In this document: one piece after another, positions 9,730 through 22,559 of the stretch
Numbering within the stretch: position 1 is the stretch's first letter
How the letters are laid out: each line of letters begins with the position of its first letter
NCBI GenBank assembly: GCA_949987705.1
Contig: OX465281.1
Span: 28,752,942-28,816,941 of the forward strand
DNA from: Thereva unica
Taxonomy: Eukaryota; Arthropoda; Insecta; Diptera; Therevidae
DNA length: 64,000 nt
Reading direction: 5' to 3'
Translations under genes and position numbers: made by a program
The notes under the pieces: model-generated
The model's input: the letters and a program-made list of their open reading frames with translations, nothing else
The model's database searches: none
What the model was told of the DNA's origin: nothing

Positions 9730-10590
9730 TCATTTTTCTTTTTTCCCTCTTCTTGTTTCTTCGTTTTTCTTTCTTCCGCGAGGACTTCCTTCTTTCTGGA
9801 CACCGTACAAGCATATAGCTCGGGCTTCAGTCAAAATGGTAACTATATACACTCCTGCTTCTTCGCTTCAAGCCTATGGCTAAGTTGCGCCAGGCATACT
9901 CCGTTCGCATTAAAACCAACCGTCTTACGTCGTTCTTTCTAGGGTATCGGGTCTTCCTTCGAGGAGATGCTTCCTTCGTGGGGGTATATAGTTATGACTG
10001 GATGCGCGTCTTTCTTCCTTCCTTCTTTGATATCGGGTCTTCCTTCAAAGAGATGGATAAGGGTCTTCCTTCCTTCGGTTGCTGGCCTCTATATAGCTGG
10101 CGAATTTTCCCTCCTTCCTTCTAAGGTAGCGGTCCTTTCTTCCTTTAAAGAGAAATATGGGTCTTCCTTCCTTTGTTGGCGGGCCTCCCTTTCACGTTAG
10201 TCTCAGGTCAGGGCAGAGCCAGGGTCCTCTTCTCGGAAAACGTTAGGGTCCTCCTTCTCGGATCACGTTGGATTCCTCCTTCTCGGATCTCGTCGGGGCC
10301 CCCCTTCTCGGATCTCGTCGGCGTCCTCCTCGGAAAACGTCGGGGTCCTCCTTCTCGGATCACGTCAGAGTCCTCCTTTTCGGAAAACGTCGAGGTCCTC
10401 CTTCTCGGATCACGTCGGGTCCTCCTTCTCGGATCATTTCGGATCATCCTTCTCGTATTACGTCAGGGCCTCCTTCTCGGATCACGTCGGATCCTCCTTC
10501 TCGGATCAAGTCGGATCCTACTTCTCGGATCACGTCGGGTCCTCCTCGGATCACGACAGGTCCTCCTTCTCGGATCACGTCGGGGACACC
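9730..10590. repeat. Pyrimidine-rich minisatellite in two blocks
   Basis: The first block (about 9730-10200) has irregular copies of GGGTCTTCCTTC. The second (about 10214-10590) is a tandem array of a unit of about 24 bp, consensus near TCCTCCTTCTCGGATCACGT, with variants in which GATCACG is replaced by AAAACG. The array leaves open frames on both strands, rich in Arg/Ser/Pro. These are by-products of the repeat, not genes. Confidence 0.8.
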
Positions 10591-10923
10591 AAACTTTTGT
10601 GGGGGTTCGTTGCTCACAGAAATAATTCCAACTAATGTTTACAATGTTATTTACTAACAATATTTATTAGTTGTTAAGATCAAGGCTAGATAATTAGAAC
10701 TAAACTAAAACTAGGACAAATTCCTTAAAATTAAATAATAAATTATCCTACGCCTACTTACTAAAATGTCTGGGATTCGCCGTGTAGAAGCTTGAGTGTT
10801 TTCGCTGTGGTTTGTGTAGTAGGTTCAGTAGTTTCCGGATATATGTATATCAGTATTGTGATATGGCTTCATGTATGAAGTATAGATGTCGCTGTAAACG
10901 CATCGTAGTCGCCACACATTCAG

Positions 10924-11092
10924 TTAACATCGCGCCATCTACTAGTCAGATTTTGAACGAACGATTTGATTTGAAAACCTTAAGTTTCTCAAATTTTTTT
11001 GGGTTTTCGCGCACCCAAAAACTTTGAGAAACTTAAGGTCTTAAAATCAAATCGTTCGTTCAAAATTTAACTAGTAGATGGCGCCATGTTAA
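10924..11092. repeat. Foldback element, 169 bp
   Basis: The arms begin TTAACATCGCGCCATCTACT and end with the near-inverse, pairing through AACGAACGATTTGATTT and CTTAAGTTTCTCAAA around a centre near 11010. A single diverged arm occurs at about 13571-13645. No coding potential is seen. Confidence 0.7.
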
Positions 11093-13560
11093 GTTTCGAA
11101 TGGTGCATTAGTAGAGGGTCTCCAGACTATGGTGGAAAGATCTAGAACTTGGATATGGGAGCAGCTTGAATATATAAATGCAGTGGCAGCGACATTAGTA
11201 AACTAGGAGTTGTTTAAAAGTTTTTATAGTTGAAAACTACAATCTACCAATGAAACAATGACTACTTAAAATATTATGATCAAAGCGAACTTTTAATCCT
11301 TTTGCACTACTTTAGTCAGTGATAGAATCATCACCCAATTCAGCATTAAAGCCACAATTAAAAACTTCCATAAAAGTATCCCCTTTTACAAGTTTTTCGT
11401 ACACGATTTTAACTTATCAAAACCTCCCCCCCCCCACTACTAGTTTTCGAATCACGAACAGAAAAGTACACTCTAACTAGAAACTAAACTCATTGTAAAC
11501 TCAAAATTGCATGAGAAGTAGGCGGCCAGCATCTATACCGCACCACACACACCAGAGAGACAAACTTAATTCAAAATTGCCAAGAGACGGTTCTTCGGTA
11601 AAGGATGAAAGCCAAGAATCCTCTCGATTCGTTCCCAATATATAACAAGATACGAAAACACGGGATTCACTTTGAACTTTGAAGTTTTATATGCAAATGA
11701 TGTTTTGGGGTACTAGACCGCCCCATAATTGTAAGGCTAGGGCAACCCTTGTTTACAGGATGTGATAAAAGTAGAATGGTTTGGAGTGGGTGTGAAGAGG
11801 GGGGGAGAGAGATAGAGAGAGAGAGAGTGGTCCTTCAAGCCTTCCTGCATTACAATAGAGGACGTTGTTCGGACGTGTTAATTACAAATGCCAAATGAGA
11901 AATGCTCGCCTTTCTGGCTTCGAGGTTGTCCTTTGTAAAGGGTGTGGGGACGGTTGGGGATGGGAAGGTATTTAGCGCTATGCATTGGTATTTTTCGCGG
12001 TGGCGACGGCAGTCCCTTTTCCATGTGTGCGGATCTCCTCCACTTATCCCCATTCAATTCGAAATTAAAAGTACCCAGTTTGGAGTGCGTACATATTTCT
12101 CGGATTAGGTATCAGTGTGGCTTCCTAAGCGTAATCCCATAATCTGTTCCCTATCACACCCATTATACTGCAGACTTAAACGAGTGGTGGGGGGGATGTG
12201 CTCGAATTCGGTGACACTTTTAATTAAGCTTGTTGGCAAATGTGAGCGTTTTTTTTCGGGCGGAGTTTGGGATACAACAACTTTCGAAATTGTTCAACTC
12301 AAGTACTTTGCGCTGTCTGAAAAGCGGTGGAGTGGCTGAAAGGTGGTTGTAGAGGTTGTTGAATCACCAAATGTATGTGTGAGAAGTGGTAGAGGGTGGG
12401 GAAGGGGCTTGGTGAAATGTTCGGGAGTGTGTTTGCAAAGGAGCTGGATAAAATGAAAACAGTTAATATGACTCTGTGAGTTTCGTGTTAGGTACAGATA
12501 GTGGGGATTTCTACAATTTGTTGAATGAAGTTGTCGAATGGAATTAGTCCTTGTTGCTGTTGTATTTTTGTTGTTGTTGTTTTTGTATACATACATATAT
12601 ATTGTGTTTACTTTAGCTCGTTTGCAAGTTTCAAAATTTTAAAGCTGTTGAGGAGATATAGCGAAGCATCACTACCCCCGGTAGTTGAAGCTCATGTGAT
12701 GATGGCGATGATGATGATGATAAGAGTGCGAGACTTAAGCAGTACAGAGGATATTCTTCACTTCACAGCTGGGACGATTCCTGGATTCTTTGTCTTGCAT
12801 TCACTCACTCAACCTGGGTGTGATGTTTTTGAATTCGGCATCCATCACAACCTCCTTGAGTGAGCGAAAGCGGGACAATATTGCAACATATTTATTATTA
12901 TATTTGTCATCCTTTATACATACACACACATGCATCTATATGTATGTACATCCAACCACCACGTGAGCGGGGGTAAGTATGTGTTAATTGCTTAAGGATA
13001 ATTATTCTTGTGTATTTAAAGAGAAGTTTTAATTGTTTTGCTTGATTTTCTTCTTTGTTTTGTTTTCTTTGTTGTTTCAAAAAAAAAAAAAATACACAAT
13101 ATTATTTTAATTCTTTTTTTATTGCTTGTGTGATGTTTTGTTTGGTGATTATGTTTTGAGATTCTGGGAATGTGTGAAAGAGGATTTTTTGTTTTAAAAG
13201 CAATTTTTATAATTAAATTCATAATTTTTATGGTATGAGAGAGAGGGTGGTTTGATAAAGGAGTATGATTTGATATTTCAGAAAATAAATTCTAATCTTT
13301 GGTATTTTGTTTCGATGGCTGTAGGTGTTTTGATTATATTCATGGAATCCATTTGAATTGTTAGAAGGTTTTAAGTTCTTTCATTTTGTCTTTGTAGCAT
13401 TTATTAAATTTTGCTGGCCTTGTTTGCTTAGATATTAAGGCAACTACCATCCCAAGAAGTCCGTGGTTCGAATACACCCACGGCATGATCATTCGACTTT
13501 CATTTTCTCCCACCTAGATTCCTTTCCTTCTTTCATTTATTCTCTCTTTACAAAAAAATC
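11093..13560. other. No gene recognised; microsatellites
   Basis: A promoter-like block at 11127-11210 (TATAAATGCAGTGGC) resembles the solo LTR at 7462-7965. Simple tracts include a C run at about 11427-11437, GA repeats at 11806-11828 and GATGAT repeats at about 12700-12722. No open frame shows a domain. Confidence 0.4.
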
Positions 13561-13645
13561 CGCACTCTCTAGAAACTTTGAGAATCTTAAAGTCTTCAAT
13601 TACCATTCATTCAAAATCTGACTTATAGATGGCGCGATGTTAGCT
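13561..13645. repeat. Half copy of the 10924 foldback element
   Basis: AGAAACTTTGAGAATCTTAA, then a diverged form of the CATTCATTCAAAATCTGA block and TAGATGGCGCGATGTTA, follow the same order as the right arm of 10924-11092. Confidence 0.55.
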
Positions 13646-13857
13646 TATTGCTTAGCGACTGAAAAAGAGCACACCGACATCTGTGTGTCACACTTGAACA
13701 ATAAAGCAACAACTCAAAAATAAAATAAGTAGGGTTAGGAAAGTTTAAGTTTTTTTAATTAAAAATAATATAGTTTTAGTGTGTGAACGTTTTTTAAACC
13801 GATTATATCTTCTTCTTCATTGATCCGTTAGATGGCGGTTCGAGTGGGACGTCCCCG

Positions 13858-15311
13858 CTACGGATACGTTGCTGCCGGTGCCGCTGGAAGTTTACGTGGC
13901 AAGCGGTCATCATCCATACGGCAAACATGTCCAAACCACCGTAGTCGACTTTTTTCCATTTCTTCTTCTATCAGTTTCTGGTGATCGCATCTTTGTCTGA
14001 CTGTCTCGGCTCGAAGGCGATCGCGTAGTGAGACACCGAGAATCTGCCTCAAGCATCGCATTTGGAAGACCTCGACTTGTTGACGTCCGTGTCAACGTTT
14101 CCGATCCTAAAGAAGAATCGGAAGGATCAACGTTCGGTGCAAAGGCATACTTTCGTTTTGATGGTAGTATTTATTCGTTTCCATATGCACCACTTGAACG
14201 AGACGAACGTTGCTGTTGCCTGGCCGACGCGACTGTGAACGTCGGCCGTCGATGCTACTTTCGTTTTCTCAACCAATGATCCCAAATATTTGAACCTCGG
14301 AACCTGTTCGATTTGGGTGCCATCGAGGTGATTACTGGTCTTTTCCACATTGATATTTAACCCGTACGACCGGGCGATGCTGAAAATATCTTATAGGATG
14401 TCCGTTTCTGCGGCAGCCGTGTCGGCGAAGACGGCGCTATCGTCGGCGAACATCAAGTCGGTTACGAAGTTGTTGTGGTCGTATCGAATGCTTCACGCAT
14501 AATCGCGTAGATCAAACGTTGAAGAGAAATGGCGAAGTTACGTCTCCTTTTCAGATACCTGTTTAAATCGGGAATCCTTCGGATAAGTCGTTTCGAATAC
14601 GAATGCTGGTGGTTGAGCCATCGTACGACGCTTGGAGAAGTTGGATGATTTTCAATGGCACGTGTTCGGTCTCGGCTCCACACAAGCTGTTCCAATCGAT
14701 GCAATCGAAAGCGGATTTGAAATCGATGTCTTCACCTCGATAATTATCGTTTCGGTATCGAAAACCGATGCGTCGGTTATTCGATAATCGGCGGTTCGGG
14801 TGCTGGATCTTGCGGGGGATTGTGGTTGTACAGCTGAAGAATTCTCCCCACCGCTGCAGGCGTTCATGGGGAGAAATCACAAAAGTTCCATCCGATTTTT
14901 TGATGTTTTTTGATGCTGTTTTGCCGCCTAACCGGCGGATTGTCTGGTACAGCGACCAGTGCTCGTGCCTCGACGCCGCTTCTTCCATGTCGGCCGCAAC
15001 GTTATTCCAGTACGCTTCTGGTTCCATTTTCATTTTCTGTCCAACTTCTTTGTTCAATATTGAGTATTGCTCAAAAAGTCGACGTGTTACTTGCGCTGAT
15101 CGACGAGATCCAGACAGCTGTCCGAGATCCATGGCTGCGTCCGTTTACGAATAGATGGATGCAACTGCATTGCACACTCCACAATAGACTCCGATAATTG
15201 CCTTTCTTCTGCATCGATATTGTCCGGTATTGCGATCGCGAATTTGTTGGATAATGCCATTTGAAACTCTCGATAATGCCATTTGAAACTCTGAAATGTC
15301 CCGATCCGCAA
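13858..15311 (-). pseudogene. RTE-like LINE ORF2 remnant
   Basis: Minus-strand translation from about 15310 down gives, in order, a linker (E-A-Y-W-N-N-V-A-A-D-M-E-E-A-A, then S-L-Y-Q-T-I-R-R-L-G-G), a truncated RT region (D-F-K-S-A-F-D-C-I-D-W near 14700, a form of the RT motif with the first catalytic Asp region), and a tail R-L-R-W-F-G-H-V-C-R-M-D-D-D-R-L-P near 13900-13960, a typical post-RT signature. Several frame changes and stops break it. A 22-24-bp tandem duplication (about 15243-15290, ATAATGCCATTTGAAACTC repeated) adds one frame lesion. It cannot be active. Confidence 0.65.
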
Positions 15312-15361
15312 TCGGGTCCACGCATTGCAGGTACGTCTTCGATGAATGCAGCGAGTCGCAA

Positions 15362-15669
15362 CAGGCTCCAGCTAGATAACCTATAATAGTTTAGCTTTAG
15401 AAAGCTTTGGAATATTTCCTATGAATAATGTCGAGACAACTTTTATGATAAGGCCTTTACCTTTGAAAATATAAGCAGTTTTGATGTTTGATGGCTTTTT
15501 TTGGTAAATTTTTAGTCACATAACATAACATAATTTCCCCCAGTTTTCTTGCTTCAGAAAGCACAGAGACAGAAATTGGTTCAATCTGTGTAACTTCTTG
15601 CGCCCATGGGATTTTCATTAGTTCAGGGACAGACGTACAGAATATATTATCCAGAAAATAAACTGGGAA
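15362..15669. other. No gene recognised
   Basis: AT-rich sequence without motif or clear repeat. Confidence 0.4.
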
Positions 15670-16745
15670 AAGCAAAAGTGAATTTCTTTAATATAATGAA
15701 AGTTAAGTTACGGAAATACTTAAATTCTTTTTCGTAGATTTCATTTTTTTTTTTTCAAAATCTGTAATTGCGCCCGGTGCAAGTACACAATTTTCACCTA
15801 TGAAAGCGCCGGCTCGGCTACAGTCCAAATAGTGACATGAAAAAGGATATAAAAAAGCCGGTTTTTGGGTGTTTAGTAACAGTTGACCAGAGCCGGTTTT
15901 TGGCTTTTTTGCGCCCGGTGCAGTATGCCACATTGCCCCGCCGTTCATTTTTTGATCGCGATGAAGGATAATGGAAAAAAACACAAACACTTTGTGGATT
16001 TCCTTTAATATATGAAAATGAAGGCAGAAGAACACCTTTTCACTTTTTTTCTTCTAAAATTGTGTATCGTCTAATTGCGTCCGGCGCAGATGCCGCCCCT
16101 GCCTTTATCCAATCAGGATTTGCTTTGCTTTTTTGCTGATTTTAGTTACGCTTTAACATCACAAAACTCTCCCCACAATGCTATATAATGATTAACTATT
16201 TCTAGAACAATCCTGTACTCAGAAAATCTATAGTACCATACACTCGAATCTCCACAATAGAGATCTCTATGTCGTTCTCCAAGCCATCTTATTTCAATTC
16301 TTCTACTTCTTATTCTTCACTGCATGTATAAGTTTCTACTGTAAAATCTTGCATGGAATAAAAACACTCCACATTAACAGCCTTTCTGGCTTCAGAAGAG
16401 AGAGGCGATCCAGGTGCTTCTCGCCGAATTAGGGATCGCTAATAGTACGACTAGTACGAATTACAAATCAAGAATTATGGCACGGTGCCGGCCAAGAACG
16501 GATAAACGACGAAAACAGACGAACCAAATGGGATTGGATTTGCACCCCCTTGCGAAAGGCAATGGATAAAGGCACAGCAAGTCTGTACAGTTCTTTTGAT
16601 ATATGACAGTAAAGGCACTGGAACACTTTTTCAATTAATTTTTTTTCTCGATGTTTTAAATTTTATTTAAAATCTTAATTTCTGAAATTGCGCCCGGTGC
16701 AAGTACACCACTTGCACCTATGTAAGCACCGACCCTGCAGTTGGC
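15670..16745. repeat. Diverged repeat with GCGCCCGGTGCA core, four cores
   Basis: Cores lie at about 15768, 15911, 16076 and 16688 (GCGCCCGGTGCAAGTACAC in the first and last; GCGTCCGGCGCA in the third). Three are preceded by a similar run: a TTTAATATATGA-like word, GGAACAC(C/T)TTTT, then a T-rich tract. The units look like an irregular tandem array of about 300 bp. On the minus strand the core reads Cys/Ala-Pro-Gly-Ala, but no protein is recognised. Confidence 0.5.
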
Positions 16746-19098
16746 AAGTGACCAACTAACTTTCCAGTTTAAATCACTAAATGACTAAAACACACACTTA
16801 TAAAGCCCAACCACTTTTCTTTCTAATCATTGCCAATCTTTAACACTTTTCTTCTCACAGAAATGAAAATTCCCCATTATCCCCAGCAGATGAACTGTAC
16901 AGAAAAAATCTGTTCAAATTACTTTCGCGTATTTACGTTTCTGCTGTGGTAAAAATTCGCCCCCTCCCCCGCAAATCATTTGCACCCTCTTACCATGCTC
17001 CCACAAAAAGGAGTTGCAGAATTAGGACGAATGTTTCCCCCTCCATTTTAATGCAAGAAAAAAAAGGCAACAGAAAAAAAGGAAGAAATAAATAAATAAG
17101 GAGTAAAGTGACAATTGAATCACTTCGATCGATTTAGCGGGTAGTCAAGCATCAAATCAATTTAAATTGAGTGGATTCATAAGAAAAGAATAACAGTAAT
17201 AAAGAAAAAGGATAACAGCAGATGTTCTTTTTTGTAAGGACAAAAAATATAGTTTAATTCGTTTCTTTGATTAAATAAAACACGCTCATCCCCGCTCCAT
17301 TATCAAAATTAAAATCTTTTTAAAAAATAAATTGAGAAACTTTAATTCCAATAATTTTTTTGGCTTAGTTCTTGTCGTTTTATACGACAAACAAAAATAC
17401 TTGTCCTTACACATATATGTATATGCACAATACTGGTTGATCCTTGCACAGTTGTCTTCATGTGCACTATGTACATTTCTTTTCGCCACAGATTAGGATA
17501 CCAAAAAAAAGAAGAAACTATAAAGAAATATAACTGCTCCTTGGTAGATAAGAGAAAATGAGAGAAAATCCTGATCGGTTGTCCTTACGGCCATTAACCA
17601 CGAGAATCCTTGGCACAAGGAAAAAAAAATTAATTTCATTGGATAAAACTTTATACTTGCTTACTTCACTAATAAAACCTGCTGAACCCTATCTAACTGT
17701 AATTTAATTCCAATAAGGATCTCAAAATTAGTTTCTAAATTAACATAAGACATGAATACTAAAAACCAAGACAGGACGAACTTTCTTGAAAAGTTTCTCT
17801 TGTGCAGTTGTGCACGAGAGAAGAGAGCGCTCCCTTTCTGCGGATATTATGAACCCACCCCCGCCAGCAACAAGAATTCGGTGAACCTGACTCATCCATA
17901 CCACAATCCCGGATTAGACGACATTTTTGCACTTTATCCCTTCAACTCCCCCTCGCCCGTTCCACGACCCATTGCGTCCTTCGCGTACGGCAGATACAGC
18001 CATCATCGCCTCACCTACACAAATGCAGGAAATTTTAGTGTAAAGTTTAATAAATATTCGGCTTTGCATGCGAAAGCAGCTGAATGGCATTTCATAGTCA
18101 GGAGGAGCAGAGATATGTGCCCACCATCAACACGATTCACCCACCCCCACCACCCCCACCAACCAATATAAGGACGAGGGCGGTTTTTGATAACACATGG
18201 ACAGGCATCCTTTTTACAGGAGTGTGCTGGAGCGTTTTCGAAGGGCTTACACGATTCCTCTGGGGATAAGTCCAAGTGGAATCCGCTTAATGAAGTTTTT
18301 TGTTTATTGCCCTTCTGTTGAACAGGGGCTGGCGCAAGTGCCACACCCCCCACCCCCCACCCTACACCACTGCTCCTGTTTTTACCCGTTCAGGCCTCGG
18401 TCGGTGATCATCAACATCCTGAAAAACGAAGAAGTGAAAATGTCCTTGTGAATGGCATCTAAGTGGGGTTCCGAAACGGCGTGTGTGTGTGGACCAAGCC
18501 GGACGTTTTTATGCACCACTTAAACTGACCATATTGCGGAAATTGCGGAAAAGGATTTTCGCTTTCCCTTGAAACGAGTCGCCATCGTCGTCGTTCGTCG
18601 GTTGGAAAATTGTGAAACCTTCATTAGGACACGTTCCCTGGCTGCCCTCCTGTATGAGCACACATTTGTGTTTTTTTCGTCCTTGTTTTTGTTTCATCAC
18701 TGTGTGCATTTAAATTACGGAAGGCAGTGTGTATAGTGTTGCAATTGAGAGGTGTGTTAAAAACGATTTCAAGTCAGACACGTGACCAGGCATTTTGACA
18801 GAGTTATTTTTCTGTCCGCACTTACGTCGTCTAATTGGCGATTCATAATTGGAGCCACTGAGTGCGAAGAGGGTAAAAAATTCCCCCCTATTCATGACTT
18901 GTTTGTGCAGGACCTTTTTGAATGTGACGGGGGGAATTTTCATTTAGTAGAGAATTAGGGTCATTCAAGAGGTGTGGATATGTGTTTGCTGACATCTAGG
19001 ACAATAAGAGTTCATTACTAGAAATTGTTTTAAAGCCTGGAATATGTGCTAGCATCAAAGGAAAAATATACGGTCGGTTCAATATCTCAACTTGATAG
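16746..19098. other. No gene recognised
   Basis: An open frame of 139 codons at 17752-18171 lacks any motif and contains CACCCACCCC simple sequence in its 3' part. The region is otherwise AT-rich. If the Mmp2 gene extends upstream on the plus strand, this stretch would be intronic; no cysteine-switch or furin-type exon was found in it by eye. Confidence 0.4.
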
Positions 19099-19511
19099 TT
19101 ACTATGATTGCATGCATACTTCAAGTCGGCTTCAAGTAGACTTGAAAGTCATGTAACCTCAGATCGACTTCAAGTAAGCTTGACTCAAGTAGATCCGAAA
19201 AATTTGTCAGATTGACTTGAACTAAGCCATGTAACCTTTACTTCAGCGCTTGAGTTTTGAAATTAGTTCTCTGTGGATTGTGCAATTCAGTTTCGGTGCA
19301 ATTCACTTAAAAAATTTATTTTATTTATATAAACTGCACATAAATGAGAAAAAAACATTTCTTCCATTACGTATTTCAAAGCAAACTAACGCGAAGAGTC
19401 AAGTATATTTCAAGCCAGCTTGAAGTCAAGCTCTCAAGTAGGTGAACTGTCACTGCGGATTGAACTGTCAGTTCGACTTCAAGTCCTCAATCCGGCATGT
19501 AATCATAGTAA
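19099..19511. mobile_element. MITE with TTACTATGATT ends, 413 bp
   Basis: The left end TTACTATGATTGCATGC pairs with the inverse of the right end (TTACTATGATTACATGC). Both halves are filled with copies of ACTTCAAGT/ACTTGA-type words, about ten in all, as subterminal repeats in both orientations. It is non-coding. The target duplication is unclear. Confidence 0.65.
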
Positions 19512-19639
19512 TTGACCAGTTATTTTATTTCGTCCGCTTGAAACATATTTATTGAAAGAAAACACAAGATCTACAAAATCATTTTTGTTTTTTAATTGCA
19601 AACAAACATTCAACCTTTTTATTTTTATTCATATTTTTT

Positions 19640-20668
19640 CTAATCTTCATTAATGATCTGCTCTCAATCCCCTCCAACCCACTTCACTGCTTCGCTGATG
19701 ACGGTACTCTGAATTTCTCTTACTCCTTCGACAATATAAGACAAGCACGTGCCAGACCTTGTCTTTACCACCGTCAACTGATGTCGGCTTCGATCAACCG
19801 GGATATCGAATCGTTTCTTCATTGGGGCGAAATGAACCGCGTCGAATTCAATGCCACAAAAACGAAGCACTGTCTGATCTCCAACAAAAAATGTACCGAC
19901 CTTCCTCCTATCTAAGTGGATAAAGAGAATCTAACGGCTGACTCAACTCTCAACATCCTAGGGGTAACTTTAACGGAGCATCTGCGATGGAATGATCACA
20001 TATTCCAAATCGCCAAACAAGCCTCCCAATGCCTTGGATTTCTCAAGAGATGCAAGTTCCTCCTCCAGCCAGCCGCATTGGCTACAATATACAAATCCTA
20101 CATTCGGCCGCGCCTCGAATACAACTCGCATATCTGGGCAAGCGCCCCAAAAACCACCTTGGCTTGTCTCGACAAGGTGCAAAATCGTGCCCTCAAACTC
20201 ATTGGTGATGGCCCCTTTCGCGCCTCCATAGACACCTTAAGCCACCGTAGGAATGTAGCAGCCCTCTCCATACTTTATCGCTATTACCATGGCGACTGTT
20301 CCACTGAAATTCAGGACCTCCTGCCTGTACGGCAATACTTTTCCCGCAACACAAGACTAGCCCGCTCGGCTCATCCCCATACCCTACAGCCCCTCCCCCC
20401 CCCGTTCACGCACAATACGGTTTATAAGTTCGTTTATGAATAGAACAACTCGACTGTGGAATAATCTCCCGCAGTCGGTATTTCCGAACTCGTACAACAC
20501 CTTAGAGTTCAAACGTGAGGTTCATCGTCATTTTCTTCTACACCCTCCAGACCCCCTCTAACCTTTCCTATTCTCCTCTATTCTTCAAACCAAGCTTACT
20601 ACTAGTCAACAGTATAAAGGGCCTTTCCTGTGACTCTAGCCTTTCACATAAAAAAAAAAAAAAAAAAA
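19640..20668 (+). pseudogene. Jockey-like LINE, 5'-truncated 3' end with poly(A)
   Basis: Plus-strand translation resumes an RT tail: F-A-D-D-G-T-L-N-F-S-Y (with the catalytic Asp pair) near 19690, then I-L-G-V-T-L-T-E-H-L-R-W-N-D-H-I, then the C-terminal Y-K-S-Y-I-R-P-R-L-E-Y motif. The frame changes near 19910 and there are stops. It ends in a poly(A) run at about 20649-20668 preceded by CACAT. The family is the same as at 27180-27890. The 50 bp before the poly(A) are shared with the SINE at 25026. Confidence 0.75.
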
Positions 20669-20772
20669 ACTAGACATTGCACCATGAACTGAACGACATG
20701 ACGGACTGGTAGTATAAAGGGTTACACCTAAGCTTGGTTTTTTCATATAAAAAAAAAAAAAAAAAAAAAAAA
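20669..20772 (+). repeat. Second LINE/SINE 3' tail with poly(A)
   Basis: A block with GACATGACGGACTGGTAGTA followed by AAAGGG and a 22-24-nt A run at about 20750-20772 stands directly behind the poly(A) of the previous element. Similar blocks occur at about 47551-47605 (plus) and, inverted, at 23345-23460. Confidence 0.55.
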
Positions 20773-22559
20773 CAAATAGAAACTAATTGGGATGAGAGTT
20801 TGACTCCTTCGGTCCACATGATCAACTTCTCAGTATGATGAACGCAGACGGAATAAACTGTCTTCTTACAAAATAGTAATACGTTTATCACTAGCACGTT
20901 TTGACTAGTATCAGAACTGGCGACAAAGTAATCTTGAGAGAAGCTAGTTCAAATAATGGTGGTTAATCTAAAAGATTTTTCTAGAGAATTTGTTTTTCCC
21001 GAACAGTATCAAAAAAACATTTCCTTCGTACTTCGTTCGCTACACTAAAGCGGGTGTTCGAATTCGTATTGAGCGTGTTGAAGCGCCGTTGATAAACTGG
21101 GAAGAGATTGATTTCATTTGGAAACTCCAAGGCTTTCCAGAGATAGCACTTGTCAGACTTGTCAAAAAGAAAAATTTTTTCGGTAACTACTGGAAATCTC
21201 GGGGATGATCCACAATTTCCTGAAACGGTAGGACGTAGAAAACAATTCCACGTCAAAAAAGTGGCTTGAAAAATTCGTGATAGTTGTAAAGGATAACGTA
21301 ATTTTTCCATGTTTTTAAAGGTTGTCGGATTTTGACAAGTGATGTTTTGTCGGAAAGCTATCGCTGTGCAGAATCCAACCACTTCGTTTAAATCGGTCTC
21401 ATTTCATCGAGTTTATTAGATATTAGCAAAAATTATCAATTTAAGGTCTTTCTGACAGCCGATTTTTTCCATTTAAACAAAAAAAGGCCCGGCCGAATGC
21501 TATGAACTTTTTTTCAGGGCATTTTGTCGTTAATATTCTTCGCGCGTCGTTAATATTGGTTCGCGCGATATCATGCAGGTACAAAAATCACTTATGTCGT
21601 TTCAACCAAAAAACGGCTCAATCGAATATTATAAAAATCTTTTCAGATCATAATAATAATAATAATAATAATTTATTTTGGAAGTTGTACACAAGATTTT
21701 CATCTTTTTTCGTACCTACATATGTACATATTTATAATTATAATTCAAAGCTTATCATAATCTAGTTTCTATGTCTAATTAGCAAAATTAAGAGAAAAAA
21801 AAAGAAAAACAAAATTCAATTAATATTACAGAAAACCAGAAAGGACAAAAGGTAAAGGAAGTAAATGTGGAAATAAAGGAGAGCGAGATCATATTTCCGT
21901 TAATACGCTTCGAACGACACCTCAACGAAGCCGTTGTCTTTTTTGGTTCGCACGATATCTGCACACATACTTCCTCTCGGTTTTTTGCTTAAAATGCTCT
22001 TGGGACCTTGAAAAATGAAAATACGTTAAAAATTTAGATTTCGATTTTCGGACCGATTACAATAACTTCCCTATACTGGGAAGTTAAAAAAAATTGTTTT
22101 TTCGTGAACACCCTGTATCTAAGTGGTTATCCCCCGTTCTAGAACCCATTTTTCCTCTAACTACATCCAGGAATGACCCCTAAAAAAATTAGCAACGTAT
22201 TCCCCAACTGGAACGTCTGGTAACCTATACAAGTCGCGAATTGGTGCATATGAGTATTTTAAATTGTTAAAACCGCGATTTCTCATGAATGGCAATTCGT
22301 TCGGGAAAATGAACATTTTTTTAAGGAATCGTATGGTCTACAAACTTTGTGAACATTACTTTATGATAGGACTTACGGTTTAAGATATATTTGCAAAGAA
22401 CTGATATTTTGACCCTAAAACCCCCTAAAAAGTAAGCTTCCCGGGGTAGAAAATCCGTAGACCCTAAATGGAAGCTCTGTGCCAATTTTCAGCCTGTACC
22501 CAATCATTTCCGCTATTTTTACTAATTTACCTGTACTAAAACAGTAATACGACCAGTAC
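20773..22559. other. No gene recognised; microsatellite
   Basis: An AAT repeat lies at about 21651-21672. A word TTCGCGCGATATCATGC near 21560 resembles GTTCGCACGATATCTGC near 21945, so an old repeat may be present. No coding feature is supported. Confidence 0.35.

Noticed and set aside
10173..10660. Overlapping Arg/Ser/Pro-rich frames on both strands
   Set aside because: They arise from a 24-bp minisatellite without stop codons; no start context or conserved domain.
17752..18171. 139-codon open frame as a host exon or Mmp2 pro-domain exon
   Set aside because: No cysteine-switch or furin motif, no splice signals that fit, and low-complexity His/Pro sequence at its end.
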